Positions 54,871-63,415 are shown, numbered from the stretch's first letter. The stretch is 64,000 nucleotides of DNA from JBOICV01 sp050740255 (GCA_050740255.1 JBOICV010000176.1:1-64000); one strand, 5' to 3'. Made by a program: numbers and translations. Notes: generated by a model from the letters alone, not told the origin.

Positions 54871-55394
54871 ATATCACCCGTGTTGCGGCCGGTTTCGGCC
54901 TGTGGTTCTCGCTCGCACTGTCTCTTGCTGTTCATGCCGCGCCGCCAATAGAAACCAACCACGAGCCGCTGCGGGCCGATCGCGTGGTGCTGCGCAAAGC
55001 CGACCGTCTGCTGGAGCTGTACAACGGCGACGAGTTGCTGAAAAGTTACACTATCTCCCTGGGCCGCAATCCGGTCGGCCATAAGCAACAGCAGGGCGAT
55101 TCGCGTACGCCGGAAGGTGAGTATGTGCTCGACTGGCGCAACCCGCGCAGCCAGTTCCATCGCTCGCTGCACATCTCCTATCCCGACGCCGAGGACCGCG
55201 CCAGCGCCAAAAAGCGCGGCGTTGCGCCCGGGGGTGATATCTTTCTGCATGGCTCGCCCAATGGGCTCGCCGGTTCCGAGGAGCTGCTGTCCGGCATGGA
55301 CTGGACTGACGGGTGCATCGCCGTGACCAATCGCGAGATCGAAGAGATCTGGCGGGCAGTGCGCGACGGCACGCCCATCACCATACTTCCCTGA
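54867..55394 (+). CDS. L,D-transpeptidase (YkuD domain)
   Basis: 175 residues with a signal peptide (GLWFSLALSLAVHAA). The YkuD domain includes VVLRKADRLLELYNGDELLK, YTISLGRNPVGHKQQQGDSR, TPEGEYVLDWRNPRSQFHRS, the conserved His in IFLHGSPNGL and the nucleophile Cys in WTDGCIAVTN (the usual Arg after Cys-Ile is Ala here). It forms 3-3 peptide cross-links or anchors proteins to peptidoglycan. The TTG start at 54867 overlaps the stop of the caspase-like gene, suggesting coupled expression. Confidence 0.88.
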   Translation: MNITRVAAGFGLWFSLALSLAVHAAPPIETNHEPLRADRVVLRKADRLLELYNGDELLKSYTISLGRNPVGHKQQQGDSRTPEGEYVLDWRNPRSQFHRSLHISYPDAEDRASAKKRGVAPGGDIFLHGSPNGLAGSEELLSGMDWTDGCIAVTNREIEEIWRAVRDGTPITILP

Positions 55395-55424
55395 GGGTGG
55401 CCAAGCGGCTGAAATCCCCCCTCA

Positions 55425-55494
55425 CCCCCCTTTGCCAAAGGGGGGAAGTGCTTCGTTGCTGCCGGAATGTTCTGCCCCCTTTAGCAAAGGGGGC
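55425..55494. repeat. Paired CCCCCTTT hairpins
   Basis: CCCCCCTTTGCCAAAGGGGGG (55425-55445, 21-base palindrome) is followed by a second palindrome at 55474-55494 with GCCCCCTTT and AAAGGGGGC arms. Both lie in the 125-base gap between the L,D-transpeptidase and MATE genes. Confidence 0.6.
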
Positions 55495-55519
55495 ACGCGC
55501 CTAGCGCGGGGGATTTTTC

Positions 55520-56842
55520 ATGCAACCGGAACGAAGGAGGGCCATTCTGGCGCTGGCGCTGCCGACCATCGGCGGCATGATGTCGCAGAACGTCCTGAAC
55601 CTGATTGATACCGCGATGGTCGGCGCGCTTGGACCGGCCGCGCTGGCCGGTGTGGGTTTCGCCAGCTTCCTGAACTTCTTTGCGTTTGCCGCCATTGCCG
55701 GTCTGGCCAATGCGGTGCAGGCCATCGCCGCGCGCCGTTATGGCGAAGGCAGGTTCGAAGAAACCGCCTTGCCGCTCAACGGCGGTCTGCTGCTGGCCTT
55801 GGTCATCGGCGCGCCCTTGTCGGCGCTGCTGATTCTGACCGCGCCCTGGTACTTCCCGCTGCTCATCAATGATCCGGAAGTGGTGCGCGAAGGCTTGCCC
55901 TATCTCCAGTTGCGCCTGCTCGGCATCACCGCCATCGGCATGAACTTCGCCTTCCGCGGCTATTGGAACGCGGTCAATCAGGCGCGGGTATATATGCAGA
56001 CGCTGCTGATGATGTGCGCGCTGAACATCGTGCTGAACTATCTGCTGATCTTCGGCAAGCTCGGCCTGCCGGCGCTCGGCACCACCGGCGCCGGTTTTGG
56101 CACCATGATCTCGGCCTGGCTGGGCACGGCCTATTACTTCTACCTGGCGCACCGGAAAATCCGCTCGGGCGGATTCCTGCACCGCTGGCCCGACCGCGTG
56201 CAGATTCGCGCCTTGCTGAAACTGGGCCTGCCATCCTCCACCCAGCAGTTGTTTTTCGCCGGCGGCTTCGCGGTGATGTTCTGGATCATCGGCCAGGTCG
56301 GCACGCCGGAGCTGGCGGTCGCCAACGTGCTGGTGAACATCACCCTGGTGGCGATACTGCCCGCGCTGGGTTTTGGGCTGGCGGCGTCGTCGCTGGTCAG
56401 TCATGCGCTGGGCCGTGGCGATGCGGCGGACGCGCATCGCTGGGCCTGGGACGTGGTGAAAATCGGCGCCTTCGTGTTTATTGCACTCGGACTGCCAATG
56501 ATGTTCTTCCCCAAACTCGTGCTGTCTGCATTCCTGCACGAAGCTGAATTGCTGGAGCTGGGCGAGCTGCCGCTGCAACTGGCGGGCTTCGGCATCGCGC
56601 TGGATGGCGTCGGCCTGATTCTGATGCACGCACTGCTGGGCGCCGGCGCCAGCGCCTCGGTGATGGCGGTGGCCATCATTCTGCAATGGGGTTTGTTCCT
56701 GCCCTTCGCCTGGTGGCTGGGGCCGCATCTGGGTTTTGGCCTGACCGTGATCTGGCTCGCGTTTATCGGCTACCGCGCGATTCAATCCACGCTGTTCACC
56801 CTGTTATGGGAGCGGCGCGCCTGGATGGCTATTCGGATATAA
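55520..56842 (+). CDS. MATE-family multidrug/Na+ efflux transporter
   Basis: 440 residues with twelve predicted helices. Family features are RRAILALALPTIGGMMSQNV, LNLIDTAMVGALGPAALAGV, GFASFLNFFAFAAIAGLANA, AIAARRYGEGRFEETALPLN, and in the second half GLPSSTQQLFFAGGFAVMFW, ALGFGLAASSLVSHALGRGD. The gene ends within a strong terminator. Confidence 0.93.
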   Translation: MQPERRRAILALALPTIGGMMSQNVLNLIDTAMVGALGPAALAGVGFASFLNFFAFAAIAGLANAVQAIAARRYGEGRFEETALPLNGGLLLALVIGAPLSALLILTAPWYFPLLINDPEVVREGLPYLQLRLLGITAIGMNFAFRGYWNAVNQARVYMQTLLMMCALNIVLNYLLIFGKLGLPALGTTGAGFGTMISAWLGTAYYFYLAHRKIRSGGFLHRWPDRVQIRALLKLGLPSSTQQLFFAGGFAVMFWIIGQVGTPELAVANVLVNITLVAILPALGFGLAASSLVSHALGRGDAADAHRWAWDVVKIGAFVFIALGLPMMFFPKLVLSAFLHEAELLELGELPLQLAGFGIALDGVGLILMHALLGAGASASVMAVAIILQWGLFLPFAWWLGPHLGFGLTVIWLAFIGYRAIQSTLFTLLWERRAWMAIRI

Positions 56843-56869
56843 AAAAGCCGACTTGCGTCGGCTTTTTTT
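56841..56869. terminator. Bidirectional Rho-independent terminator
   Basis: AAAAAAGCCGAC, loop TTGC, GTCGGCTTTTTTT. A seven-base GC-rich stem... with A and T tracts on either side, so it can end both the MATE transcript and the convergent desaturase transcript. Confidence 0.92.
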
Positions 56870-56883
56870 GAAGATACTGCGAT

Positions 56884-58062
56884 TCACGCAGCCCGTTGCA
56901 GTTCAACGTCTTGCAGCAAACGGGTGGAAACGCTCTGCGCCAGCTTTTCGCGTGCGCGCACCACCGCCGTATCCAGCGCCGGCACGTCGGCGAACTTGCG
57001 CTTGGCGCCGGTCTTCAACTCCTCCAGCGACGGCAGGCTCGGCAGCTCGATGGACTTCAGATAAGCCTCGGCCTCCGCCACCGCGCGTTGCGCACGCAGT
57101 TTCAATTCTTCCCAGTGGTGGCTGTTGTGCCAGGCGGTCTTGACCTGTTCGACCAGCGTGTCCACCGAGAAACCCGCGGCGATATGGCCGGCGGTGCGGT
57201 CAATGATGGCGTTGGTCGGGCGCTTCTCGCTCTTGAGCACGCTCTCCGGCGGGGTCTGCACATCCCATACCAGGCCGCACTTCTCCAGCAGTTTGATCAG
57301 GTAATAAGTCACGTCATATTCGTACCAGAAAAAACCATTTCGGGCCGAACCGGGATAGTAGTGATGGTTGTTGTGCCAGCCTTCGCCCATCGCGATGATG
57401 GCCAGCAGCCAGTTATTGCGCGAGTCGTCGCCGGTCAGATAACGCTGCTTGCCGAACACATGCGCCAGCGAGTTGATCATGAAGGTGGCGTGATACACCA
57501 GCACCGTGGACAGCACGAAGCCCACGAACAGCCCCGACCAGCCGCCGATCAGGAAGCACACCACGCCCAGCAGAATGCCCGGCAGATACTTGTTCCTGTC
57601 GAGCCAGCGCAGTTCCGGATATTTAGCGAAATCCTGGATCAAGGACATATCCGCGTTCATGCGCTGACGGAAGACCCAGCCCATGTGCGCGCCCCAGAAA
57701 CCGTAATGGCGCGGCGAATGGGCGTCAGCGGGGGTGTCGGAATCGCGGTGATGCTCGCGGTGCTTGGCGGCCCACCACAGCGGACCGCGTTGCATGGCCA
57801 TGGCGCCGCAGAGCACGATCAGAAACTGGGTAACGCGCCCCGCCTTGTAGGAGCGGTGCGAGAGCAGGCGGTGATAGCCGCCGGTGATGCCGAATACGCG
57901 CACCACATACAACACGGCGCACATCACCACGGCCTGGGTGGTGAAGCCGGTCCAGAACACGCCCAGCGCTGCGACGTGAAACAGGATGAAGGCGAACACG
58001 CTGGGACGAATGCTGTCGTCGTCCACCGCGGGCGCCGCCTGGGCCGATACCGTTGCCTGCAT
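56884..58062 (-). CDS. OLE1/DesC-type acyl-CoA desaturase
   Basis: 392 residues from the ATG at 58062. A different desaturase class from the 37-42 kb cluster. Histidine boxes: GGYHRLLSHRSY (HRxxxH), KHREHHRDSD (HxxHH) and EGWHNNHHYYPGSARNGF (HNxHH). HSPRHYGFWGAHMGWVF and INSLAHVFGKQRYLTGDDSR are typical of bacterial delta-9 acyl-CoA desaturases. The C-terminal 100 residues are helical and charged. It is divergent from a FabR-like TetR gene and shares its control region. Confidence 0.92.
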   Translation of the reverse strand: MQATVSAQAAPAVDDDSIRPSVFAFILFHVAALGVFWTGFTTQAVVMCAVLYVVRVFGITGGYHRLLSHRSYKAGRVTQFLIVLCGAMAMQRGPLWWAAKHREHHRDSDTPADAHSPRHYGFWGAHMGWVFRQRMNADMSLIQDFAKYPELRWLDRNKYLPGILLGVVCFLIGGWSGLFVGFVLSTVLVYHATFMINSLAHVFGKQRYLTGDDSRNNWLLAIIAMGEGWHNNHHYYPGSARNGFFWYEYDVTYYLIKLLEKCGLVWDVQTPPESVLKSEKRPTNAIIDRTAGHIAAGFSVDTLVEQVKTAWHNSHHWEELKLRAQRAVAEAEAYLKSIELPSLPSLEELKTGAKRKFADVPALDTAVVRAREKLAQSVSTRLLQDVELQRAA

Positions 58063-58090
58063 TGACCTAAACTCCTCTACCGGAAGCCGC

Positions 58091-58118
58091 ATTATACACC
58101 TATATATACATTTGTCTA
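58091..58118 (-). promoter_or_regulatory. Predicted promoter of the acyl-CoA desaturase
   Basis: On the minus strand TAGACA (complement of 58113-58118) and TATAAT (complement of 58091-58096) are 16 bases apart, 29 bases upstream of the ATG. The -35 box touches the palindrome at 58117-58130. Confidence 0.55.
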
Positions 58119-58130
58119 TACACGTGTATA
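58117..58130. promoter_or_regulatory. FabR-type operator between desaturase and TetR gene
   Basis: TATACACGTGTATA is a perfect 14-bp palindrome with the same CACGTG centre as site 2 at 36220-36237. It overlaps a TATAAT box for the plus-strand TetR gene (58127-58132) and the -35 of the minus-strand promoter. A wider inverted repeat (ATTATACAC 58091-58099, GTGTATAAT 58124-58132) embraces both promoters. Confidence 0.7.
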
Positions 58131-58170
58131 ATACGGCTGTAATAAAGCTGTATCTCGGATAAGGATATTG

Positions 58171-58824
58171 ATGAAACCGGCTGATCTAGCCACTAGCGCA
58201 ACTTCCGCCCGCAAGACCCATATCGGGCGGGAAGATTTGATTGCGGCTGCGCTGAAACTGCTGGGCCCGCATCGCAGCGTCTCGACGCTGAGCCTGCGCG
58301 AGGTGGCACGCGCGGCCGGCATCGCCCCGAACAGCTTTTACCGGCACTTCCGCGATGTGGACGAGTTGGCGGTCGCGCTGATTGACCAGGCCGGCGCCAG
58401 CCTGCGCAAAGTCATCCGCGAGGCGCGCCTGCGCATTTCCAAGGGCGAAGGCAGCGTGATCCGGCCTTCGGTCGAAGCCTTCATGGACCAGTTAGAGGCG
58501 GACAAAAAACTGCTGCACATCCTGATGCGTGAAGGCACGGTCGGCTCCAACGCCTTCAAGCAGGCGGTGGAGCACGAGCTGCGGCACTTTGAAGAAGAGC
58601 TGCGCGTGGACCTCATCCGCCTCTCGGCCGCCAACGGCGACCCGATTTACCGCCCGGAGCTGGTCGCACGCGCCATCACCCGCCTGACCTTCGCCGTGGG
58701 CGGCGCCGCCATGGACTTGCCGGCCGAGCAGCGCGCCCTCATCAAGGAAGACATCGTCGAGATGGTCAAAATGATCATGGCCGGCACGCAGACGCTCGCC
58801 GCCACCGAAGGTGCGCAGGCCTAG
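58171..58824 (+). CDS. FabR-like TetR-family regulator
   Basis: 217 residues from the ATG at 58171 (TTG at 58168 is less likely). IGREDLIAAALKLLGPHRSV, STLSLREVARAAGIAPNSFY, RHFRDVDELAVALIDQAGAS is nearly the FabR consensus, and SVIRPSVEAFMDQLEADKKL continues it. It probably senses long-chain acyl-CoA or acyl-ACP and represses the divergent desaturase and itself. It is only moderately similar to the regulator at 35439-36116. Confidence 0.9.
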   Translation: MKPADLATSATSARKTHIGREDLIAAALKLLGPHRSVSTLSLREVARAAGIAPNSFYRHFRDVDELAVALIDQAGASLRKVIREARLRISKGEGSVIRPSVEAFMDQLEADKKLLHILMREGTVGSNAFKQAVEHELRHFEEELRVDLIRLSAANGDPIYRPELVARAITRLTFAVGGAAMDLPAEQRALIKEDIVEMVKMIMAGTQTLAATEGAQA

Positions 58825-58832
58825 TTTCTGCC

Positions 58833-58954
58833 GTCATTCCCGCGCACGCGGGAATCTTACATCGTCCCCAGAAGATACCCGCTTTCGCGGGTATGACGGA
58901 ACGATCGGATACCGCCCTATCGGGCCCTCGTCATTCCCGCGCACGCGGGAATCT
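58833..58954. repeat. GTCATTCCCGCG repeat pair with a third hairpin
   Basis: The same 25-base element, GTCATTCCCGCG-CAC-GCGGGAATCT in outline, occurs at 58833-58857 and 58930-58954. Between them TACCCGCTTTCGCGGGTATGACGG (58877-58900) is another hairpin. They fill the gap after the TetR gene. A relative lies at 61193-61222. Confidence 0.7.
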
Positions 58955-58974
58955 TGGGCCGGAATGACGGCCTA

Positions 58975-59178
58975 TCAGGAGCCGCGCTTTCTCCGCTCCG
59001 TCACCTGCTCCCCCGCAATGCCCCAGTTGTCGGTGCTTACTTCGTCAATCACTACAACGGTGGTGGCAGGATTCTTGTTGAGCACTTTCTGAAGCAGAGA
59101 GGTGACGCCGGCTATCAGCTCGGCCTTCTGCTCTTTAGTGGCGCCTTCATTGGTGATCTTGATATTTACGTAGGGCAT
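58975..59178 (-). CDS. 4-oxalocrotonate tautomerase family protein
   Basis: 67 residues; after loss of Met the N-terminal Pro is the general base: PYVNIKITNEGATKEQKAEL, IAGVTSLLQKVLNKNPATTV, VVIDEVSTDNWGIAGEQVTE. The arginines of the 4-OT active site are replaced or shifted (only Arg at the end), so the natural substrate is uncertain. Same strand as the hicBA genes just upstream. Confidence 0.88.
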   Translation of the reverse strand: MPYVNIKITNEGATKEQKAELIAGVTSLLQKVLNKNPATTVVVIDEVSTDNWGIAGEQVTERRKRGS

Positions 59179-59218
59179 GTTTTTATCGCCTCACCGCTGC
59201 GGTTGGTCCGCATCTCGG

Positions 59219-59404
59219 CTAGAAGGGAGGGACCCCAAGATCCTTGCAGATTTTCCGAGCCAAATGATCATGAACTTCGGTGTGACGCGGAACTGCGCTC
59301 CTACGATTGAGGTTCGGGTTGTGCCACCAGGAGCGCCGACCGCCCTCGCGGAGGAGAGAGCAGCCGTGTTGCGAAAGATGCCGCAGCAGGTCGCGGCGCT
59401 TCAT
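59219..59404 (-). CDS. hicA: HicA toxin with altered catalytic position
   Basis: A 61-residue HicA mRNA interferase: KRRDLLRHLSQHGCSLLREG, then GRRSWWHNPNLNRRSAVPRH, TEVHDHLARKICKDLGV. Members of this branch usually read G-R-H-S-W-W at the catalytic histidine; this copy has Arg (CGC) in its place, one transition away from His (CAC). The toxin may be inactive. Its ATG overlaps the stop of hicB. Confidence 0.85.
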   Translation of the reverse strand: MKRRDLLRHLSQHGCSLLREGGRRSWWHNPNLNRRSAVPRHTEVHDHLARKICKDLGVPPF

Positions 59405-59613
59405 ACCGCGATGGGGAGTTCTTCATAGCCTTTACCCGCCGCACGGCGAGCATCTTTACGGTTCATTTCGAGGGCCTCAGCCAACGTGACCCGGAGCGTT
59501 TCAACGAGTTCCTCGCGCGTTGACTCTTGACAGTTGACGCCCGGTACTTCCTCGATCCAGCCGATCCACCAAGGGGCCTTGTGTTTAATGACAGCGGTAT
59601 AGGTCTGCTTCAT
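59401..59613 (-). CDS. hicB: HicB antitoxin
   Basis: 70 residues from the ATG at 59613: YTAVIKHKAPWWIGWIEEVP, GVNCQESTREELVETLRVTL, AEALEMNRKDARRAAGKGYE. This is the partial RNase H-fold HicB domain without a long DNA-binding tail. It is translated first and overlaps hicA (ATGA). The frame extends to 59661, but the upstream residues do not match the family. Confidence 0.88.
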   Translation of the reverse strand: MKQTYTAVIKHKAPWWIGWIEEVPGVNCQESTREELVETLRVTLAEALEMNRKDARRAAGKGYEELPIAV

Positions 59614-59735
59614 GACCGCCATTCTACCTTGACGACCGCCTATCCCATTATTGGGATCCAAGCAAAGTAGACGTCAAGATGACGTCCAACGTCGGACACT
59701 TATCCGATTAATCCGGTACTTCAAACACGGTAGCT

Positions 59736-59773
59736 CATAACAAAAAACCGGCTTTCGCCGGTTTTTTGTTATG
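59736..59773. terminator. Bidirectional Rho-independent terminator
   Basis: A 17-bp perfect stem, CATAACAAAAAACCGGC with GCCGGTTTTTTGTTATG, and a TTTC loop. It lies just beyond the end of the minus-strand desaturase and would end that transcript before hicBA. Confidence 0.93.
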
Positions 59774-59783
59774 AACATTTACC

Positions 59784-60962
59784 TTAAGCGGGCAGCTGCG
59801 CTTTCGCGTGCTCCATCAGCTTGAGCGACACCGCCTGCACCAGGCGGGCGCGGGCGCGTTCGACGGCTTCGTCGAGCGACGGCGTATTCGCGAACATCTT
59901 GCGCGCCTTCGCGCGCACTTCATCCGGGCTCGGCAGGGCGGGCAGTTCGATGGAGTGCAGATAGGTTTCTGCTTCGGCCATCGCCTGTTGCGCGCGCGCT
60001 TTGAGTTCTTCCCAATGATTGCTGTTAGCCCAGGCTTGACGTACCTGCGCCACCAGCCCGTCTACCGAGAAACCGGAAGCGATATGGCCGGCGGTCTTGT
60101 CAATGATGGCGTTGGTAGTGCGCTTCTCGCCGCTCAGCACACTCTGCGGCGGACGCTGTACTTCCCAGACGACGCCAAGTTTCTCGAACAAGCAGATCAG
60201 GTAGTAAGTCGGGTCCCACTCGTACCAGAAGAAGCCGTTGCGCGCCGAGCCGGGGTAGTAGTGGTGGTTGTTATGCCAGCCTTCACCGCCGGCGATAAAA
60301 GCCAGAAACCAGTGGTTACGCGAATCATCGCCGGTGAGATAGCGCTGTTTGCCGAGCACGTGCGCCAGCGAGTTGATGGCGAAAGTGGAGTGGTATACGA
60401 GGATGGTCGAAAGCGTGAAGCCGGCGAACAAGCCCGGCAGGCCGTCCAGCGCAAAACAGAACAAGGCCATGAGCAGGCCGGGCGCGTACTGGTTTTCCTG
60501 CAGCCAGCGAATCTCGGGGTATTTGACGAAGTCCTGAATCAGATTCATGTCCGCCTGCAGCCGGCGCGGGCGGAAAATCCAAGTCACATGGGCGCCGAGA
60601 AAACCATAGTGGCGCGGCGAGTGGCCATCGGAGGGGGTGTCCGAATCGCGATGGTGGGCGCGGTGCTTGGCGGCCCACCACAGCACGTCGCGCTGCATGG
60701 CGGCCGTACCCCAGAAAGCCAGAAAGAACTGGAACACGCGTCCGGTCTTGAACGAGCGGTGCGAGAAGTAGCGGTGATAGCCCATGGTGATGCCGAACAC
60801 GCGCAGCCAGTAGAGCGCGATGCACAGAATCACGGAAGTGGTGGTGAAGCCGGTCCAGATTACGGCGAGCGCCGCGAGGTGAAACAGGATGAAAGGAAAG
60901 GCCGTCGGATAAAGAATATCGTCCGACAATGCCTTTTCAGCGGTGATCGTATGCGCCTGCAC
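59784..60962 (-). CDS. OLE1/DesC-type acyl-CoA desaturase, second
   Basis: 392 residues starting at a GTG. Boxes: GYHRYFSHRSFK, KHRAHHRDSD and EGWHNNHHYYPGSARNGF. It is a paralogue of 56884-58062 with the same length and C-terminal charged region (ELKARAQQAMAEAETYLHSI). The two share GKQRYLTGDDSRN and TNAIID-TAGHIA-GFSVD. No CACGTG-type palindrome was seen upstream, so it may be controlled differently. The gap to 61244 holds no gene. Confidence 0.92.
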   Translation of the reverse strand: MQAHTITAEKALSDDILYPTAFPFILFHLAALAVIWTGFTTTSVILCIALYWLRVFGITMGYHRYFSHRSFKTGRVFQFFLAFWGTAAMQRDVLWWAAKHRAHHRDSDTPSDGHSPRHYGFLGAHVTWIFRPRRLQADMNLIQDFVKYPEIRWLQENQYAPGLLMALFCFALDGLPGLFAGFTLSTILVYHSTFAINSLAHVLGKQRYLTGDDSRNHWFLAFIAGGEGWHNNHHYYPGSARNGFFWYEWDPTYYLICLFEKLGVVWEVQRPPQSVLSGEKRTTNAIIDKTAGHIASGFSVDGLVAQVRQAWANSNHWEELKARAQQAMAEAETYLHSIELPALPSPDEVRAKARKMFANTPSLDEAVERARARLVQAVSLKLMEHAKAQLPA

Positions 60963-61192
60963 GTATTTCCCCCGATTTATCGCAGCACTACAATGGTCCG
61001 GTTACTTAGTCGCCGGCCGGCTTCAAAGGCAGGCTCGGATTCCTGACCATTACAACAAGACGACATTGTACTTTTTTTACACGGCCACGCCATTAAAGAC
61101 TTAGGTCACCGGTAGCGGCTCAGTTTGCCGTCACACCGGCCCTTCGACTGTGCTCAGGATAAACTCCGGCTGGTGTCTATGGTATTGAATAG

Positions 61193-61222
61193 ACTGGATT
61201 CAGGCCTGCGCCGGAATGACGA
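61193..61222. repeat. Fragment of the GTCATTCC-type repeat
   Basis: Read on the minus strand: CGTCATTCCGGCGCAGGC, then CTGAATCC, a variant of the element at 58833-58954. It lies about 20 bases upstream of the acetyl-CoA hydrolase-like gene. The rest of 60963-61244 shows no gene. Confidence 0.45.
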
Positions 61223-61244
61223 GCACAAAGAGTAAGGGGGATTT

Positions 61245-63413
61245 ATGAGCTCACATAACGTTCGGCTGGTGGACGACGTCGAGCGGGCCACCGACGCCAT
61301 TATCGAAAAGCTGGGCAAAACCATCGTGTTAGGCATGCCGCTGGGTTTGGGCAAGCCGGCCGAGCTGGCCAACGCGCTATTCGCTCGCGCCGCTAAGGAC
61401 TCTTCGCTCAAGCTCAAGATTCTGACGGCCTTGTCGCTGGAGGTGCCCACGCCCGCCAATGGGCTGGAAGCGGCCTTTATGGGCCCTTTTTTGGAACGCG
61501 TATTCGGCGGCGTTCCCCAGCTCGATTACATCAACGCGCTGCGCAAGGGCAAGCTGCCGCCGAACGTGGAAGTCTGCGAGTTCTTCTTCAAGCCAGGCAG
61601 CTTCATGACCAACCTGCACGCGCAGCAGCACTACATCAGCAGCAATTACTCGCACGCGGCGCGCGACGTGTTCAATAACGGCTGCAATCTCACCGCCCAA
61701 ATCATCTGCAAGCGCGAGACGCCGCAAGGCCCGCGTTACTCGCTGTCCTGCAACCCGGATACCGCGCCGGAGCTGCTGGAACTGCTCAAGGCCAGCGGCC
61801 GGCCGCACCTCGCGGTCGGTCTGGTGAATCAGAGCCTGCCCTATATGTACAACGACGCGGAGGTCGGGCCGGAAGACTTCGACCTGATTATTGATCATCC
61901 GCGCTACACCACGCCGCTGTTCTCGACACCCAAGATGCCGGTGATGACGCCGGACTACATGATCGGCCTCAATGCCAGCGCGCTGATCAAGGACGGCGGC
62001 ACCCTGCAGATCGGCATCGGCGCACTCGGCGATGCCATCGTCTATGCGGCCAAGCTGCGGCATGAGCACAACGAGGTTTATCAGCAGACGCTGCGCGCGG
62101 CCGGCGTCCTGACGCAGTCGGAAAAACTTGTTGGCGACATCGGCGGTACCGAGCCCTTTCAGCAGGGTTTATACGGCGCGACCGAGATGTTCGTGGACGG
62201 TTTGCTGCACCTGTACAAGGCCGGCATTCTCAAGCGCCGCGTCTACGACTTCTGGGCGCTGCAACAGCTCGTCAACGAAGGCCGCTGCGATCCCGACCAG
62301 CTCAAGCCCGAGGTGCTCGATGGGCTGGAGTCCCTCGGCGTACGCACGATCCGCACCCGCGATTTCGCGGTGCTGCAGCACCACGGCTTATTCAATGACC
62401 AGACGCGCTATGACCTGGGTTATATCGTCGCGCCGGACGGCGAGCGCGTGATCGGCAATGTGGCCGAGCCGCATTCGCGCCAGGTGATCGGCGATCGCTG
62501 TCTCGGCAAAAAGCTGCGCCACGGCATCGTGCTGCACGGCGGCTTCTTCCTGGGTCCGCGCGATTTCTACGACGGTCTGCGCAACATGAGCGAGGACCAA
62601 CGCCGCCAGATTTGCATGACTGGCGTGTACAAGGTCAACCAGCTCGACCACAACCCGCGGCTTTACAAGCAACAGCGGCTGCACGCGCGTTTCATCAACA
62701 CCGGCATCATGGTGACGCTCTCGGGGGCGGTGTGCTCGGACGGTCTGGAGGACGGCCGCGTGGTGTCCGGCGTCGGCGGACAGTACAACTTCGTCGCGAT
62801 GGCGCATCAACTGCCGACCGGCCGCTCGATCCTGATGATCCGCGCGGTGCGCGACAAGGAAGGCAAGACGACAGAGCCGTCCAGCAATATCGTGTTCAAC
62901 TACGGCCACACCACGATTGCGCGCCATCTGCGCGACATCGTGATCACCGAATATGGCATCGCCGAGCTGCGCTCGAAAACCGACAGCGAAGTGATCAAGG
63001 CTTTGCTCAACGTGGCCGATTCGCGCTTTCAGCAAGGTTTGCTGGAACGGGCGAAGAAAGCCGGCAAGCTCGAAGTTGATTACCAGATACCGGAGCAATA
63101 CCGTCAGAACCTGCCGGAAAAACTCGAAGAGAAGCTGGCTGAGTGCAAGAAACAAGGATTGTTTCCCGCGTTCCCGCTCGGCTGCGATCTGACCGAAGAC
63201 GAACTCAAGCTCGGCAAGGCACTCAAGGGCGTGAAAGCGCGCGCAGCGGCCGGCAAGCTGCGCGCGATGCTGGATGCGTGGAAGGTGAAGGAAATTCCAG
63301 CCAGCGCAAAACCCTATCTGGAGCGCATGCAACTGACGCAGCCGCAAACGCTGCAGGATAAGATCGTACAAAAGCTGCTCGTGCTGGAACTGCAGACGAC
63401 CGGAGCGATTTGA
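61245..63413 (+). CDS. Long acetyl-CoA hydrolase/CoA-transferase family protein
   Basis: 722 residues, clearly longer than the 430-500 residue 4-hydroxybutyrate and acetate CoA-transferases. The N-terminal part has VLGMPLGLGKPAELANALFA and LTALSLEVPTPANGLEAAFM; the central part GGTLQIGIGALGDAIVYAAK, VGDIGGTEPFQQGLYGATEM; the C-terminal part VSGVGGQYNFVAMAHQLPTG, SSNIVFNYGHTTIARHLRDI and VITEYGIAELRSKTDSE, the AcetylCoA_hyd_C signature. A basic helical tail follows. It could activate an organic acid by CoA transfer. Followed by two YbjQ genes. Confidence 0.85.
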   Translation: MSSHNVRLVDDVERATDAIIEKLGKTIVLGMPLGLGKPAELANALFARAAKDSSLKLKILTALSLEVPTPANGLEAAFMGPFLERVFGGVPQLDYINALRKGKLPPNVEVCEFFFKPGSFMTNLHAQQHYISSNYSHAARDVFNNGCNLTAQIICKRETPQGPRYSLSCNPDTAPELLELLKASGRPHLAVGLVNQSLPYMYNDAEVGPEDFDLIIDHPRYTTPLFSTPKMPVMTPDYMIGLNASALIKDGGTLQIGIGALGDAIVYAAKLRHEHNEVYQQTLRAAGVLTQSEKLVGDIGGTEPFQQGLYGATEMFVDGLLHLYKAGILKRRVYDFWALQQLVNEGRCDPDQLKPEVLDGLESLGVRTIRTRDFAVLQHHGLFNDQTRYDLGYIVAPDGERVIGNVAEPHSRQVIGDRCLGKKLRHGIVLHGGFFLGPRDFYDGLRNMSEDQRRQICMTGVYKVNQLDHNPRLYKQQRLHARFINTGIMVTLSGAVCSDGLEDGRVVSGVGGQYNFVAMAHQLPTGRSILMIRAVRDKEGKTTEPSSNIVFNYGHTTIARHLRDIVITEYGIAELRSKTDSEVIKALLNVADSRFQQGLLERAKKAGKLEVDYQIPEQYRQNLPEKLEEKLAECKKQGLFPAFPLGCDLTEDELKLGKALKGVKARAAAGKLRAMLDAWKVKEIPASAKPYLERMQLTQPQTLQDKIVQKLLVLELQTTGAI

Positions 63414-63415
63414 TC

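Noticed and set aside
58833..58954. Two identical 25-base repeats with a spacer, considered as a minimal CRISPR
   Set aside because: They are palindromic intergenic repeats of the GTCATTCC type; there are only two copies, an unrelated hairpin between them, and no cas genes.
25364..63413. Dehydratase plus CoA-transferase-like gene as part of a 4-hydroxybutyrate carbon-fixation or gamma-aminobutyrate pathway
   Set aside because: The genes are 34 kb apart and none of the other diagnostic pathway enzymes is present in the window.
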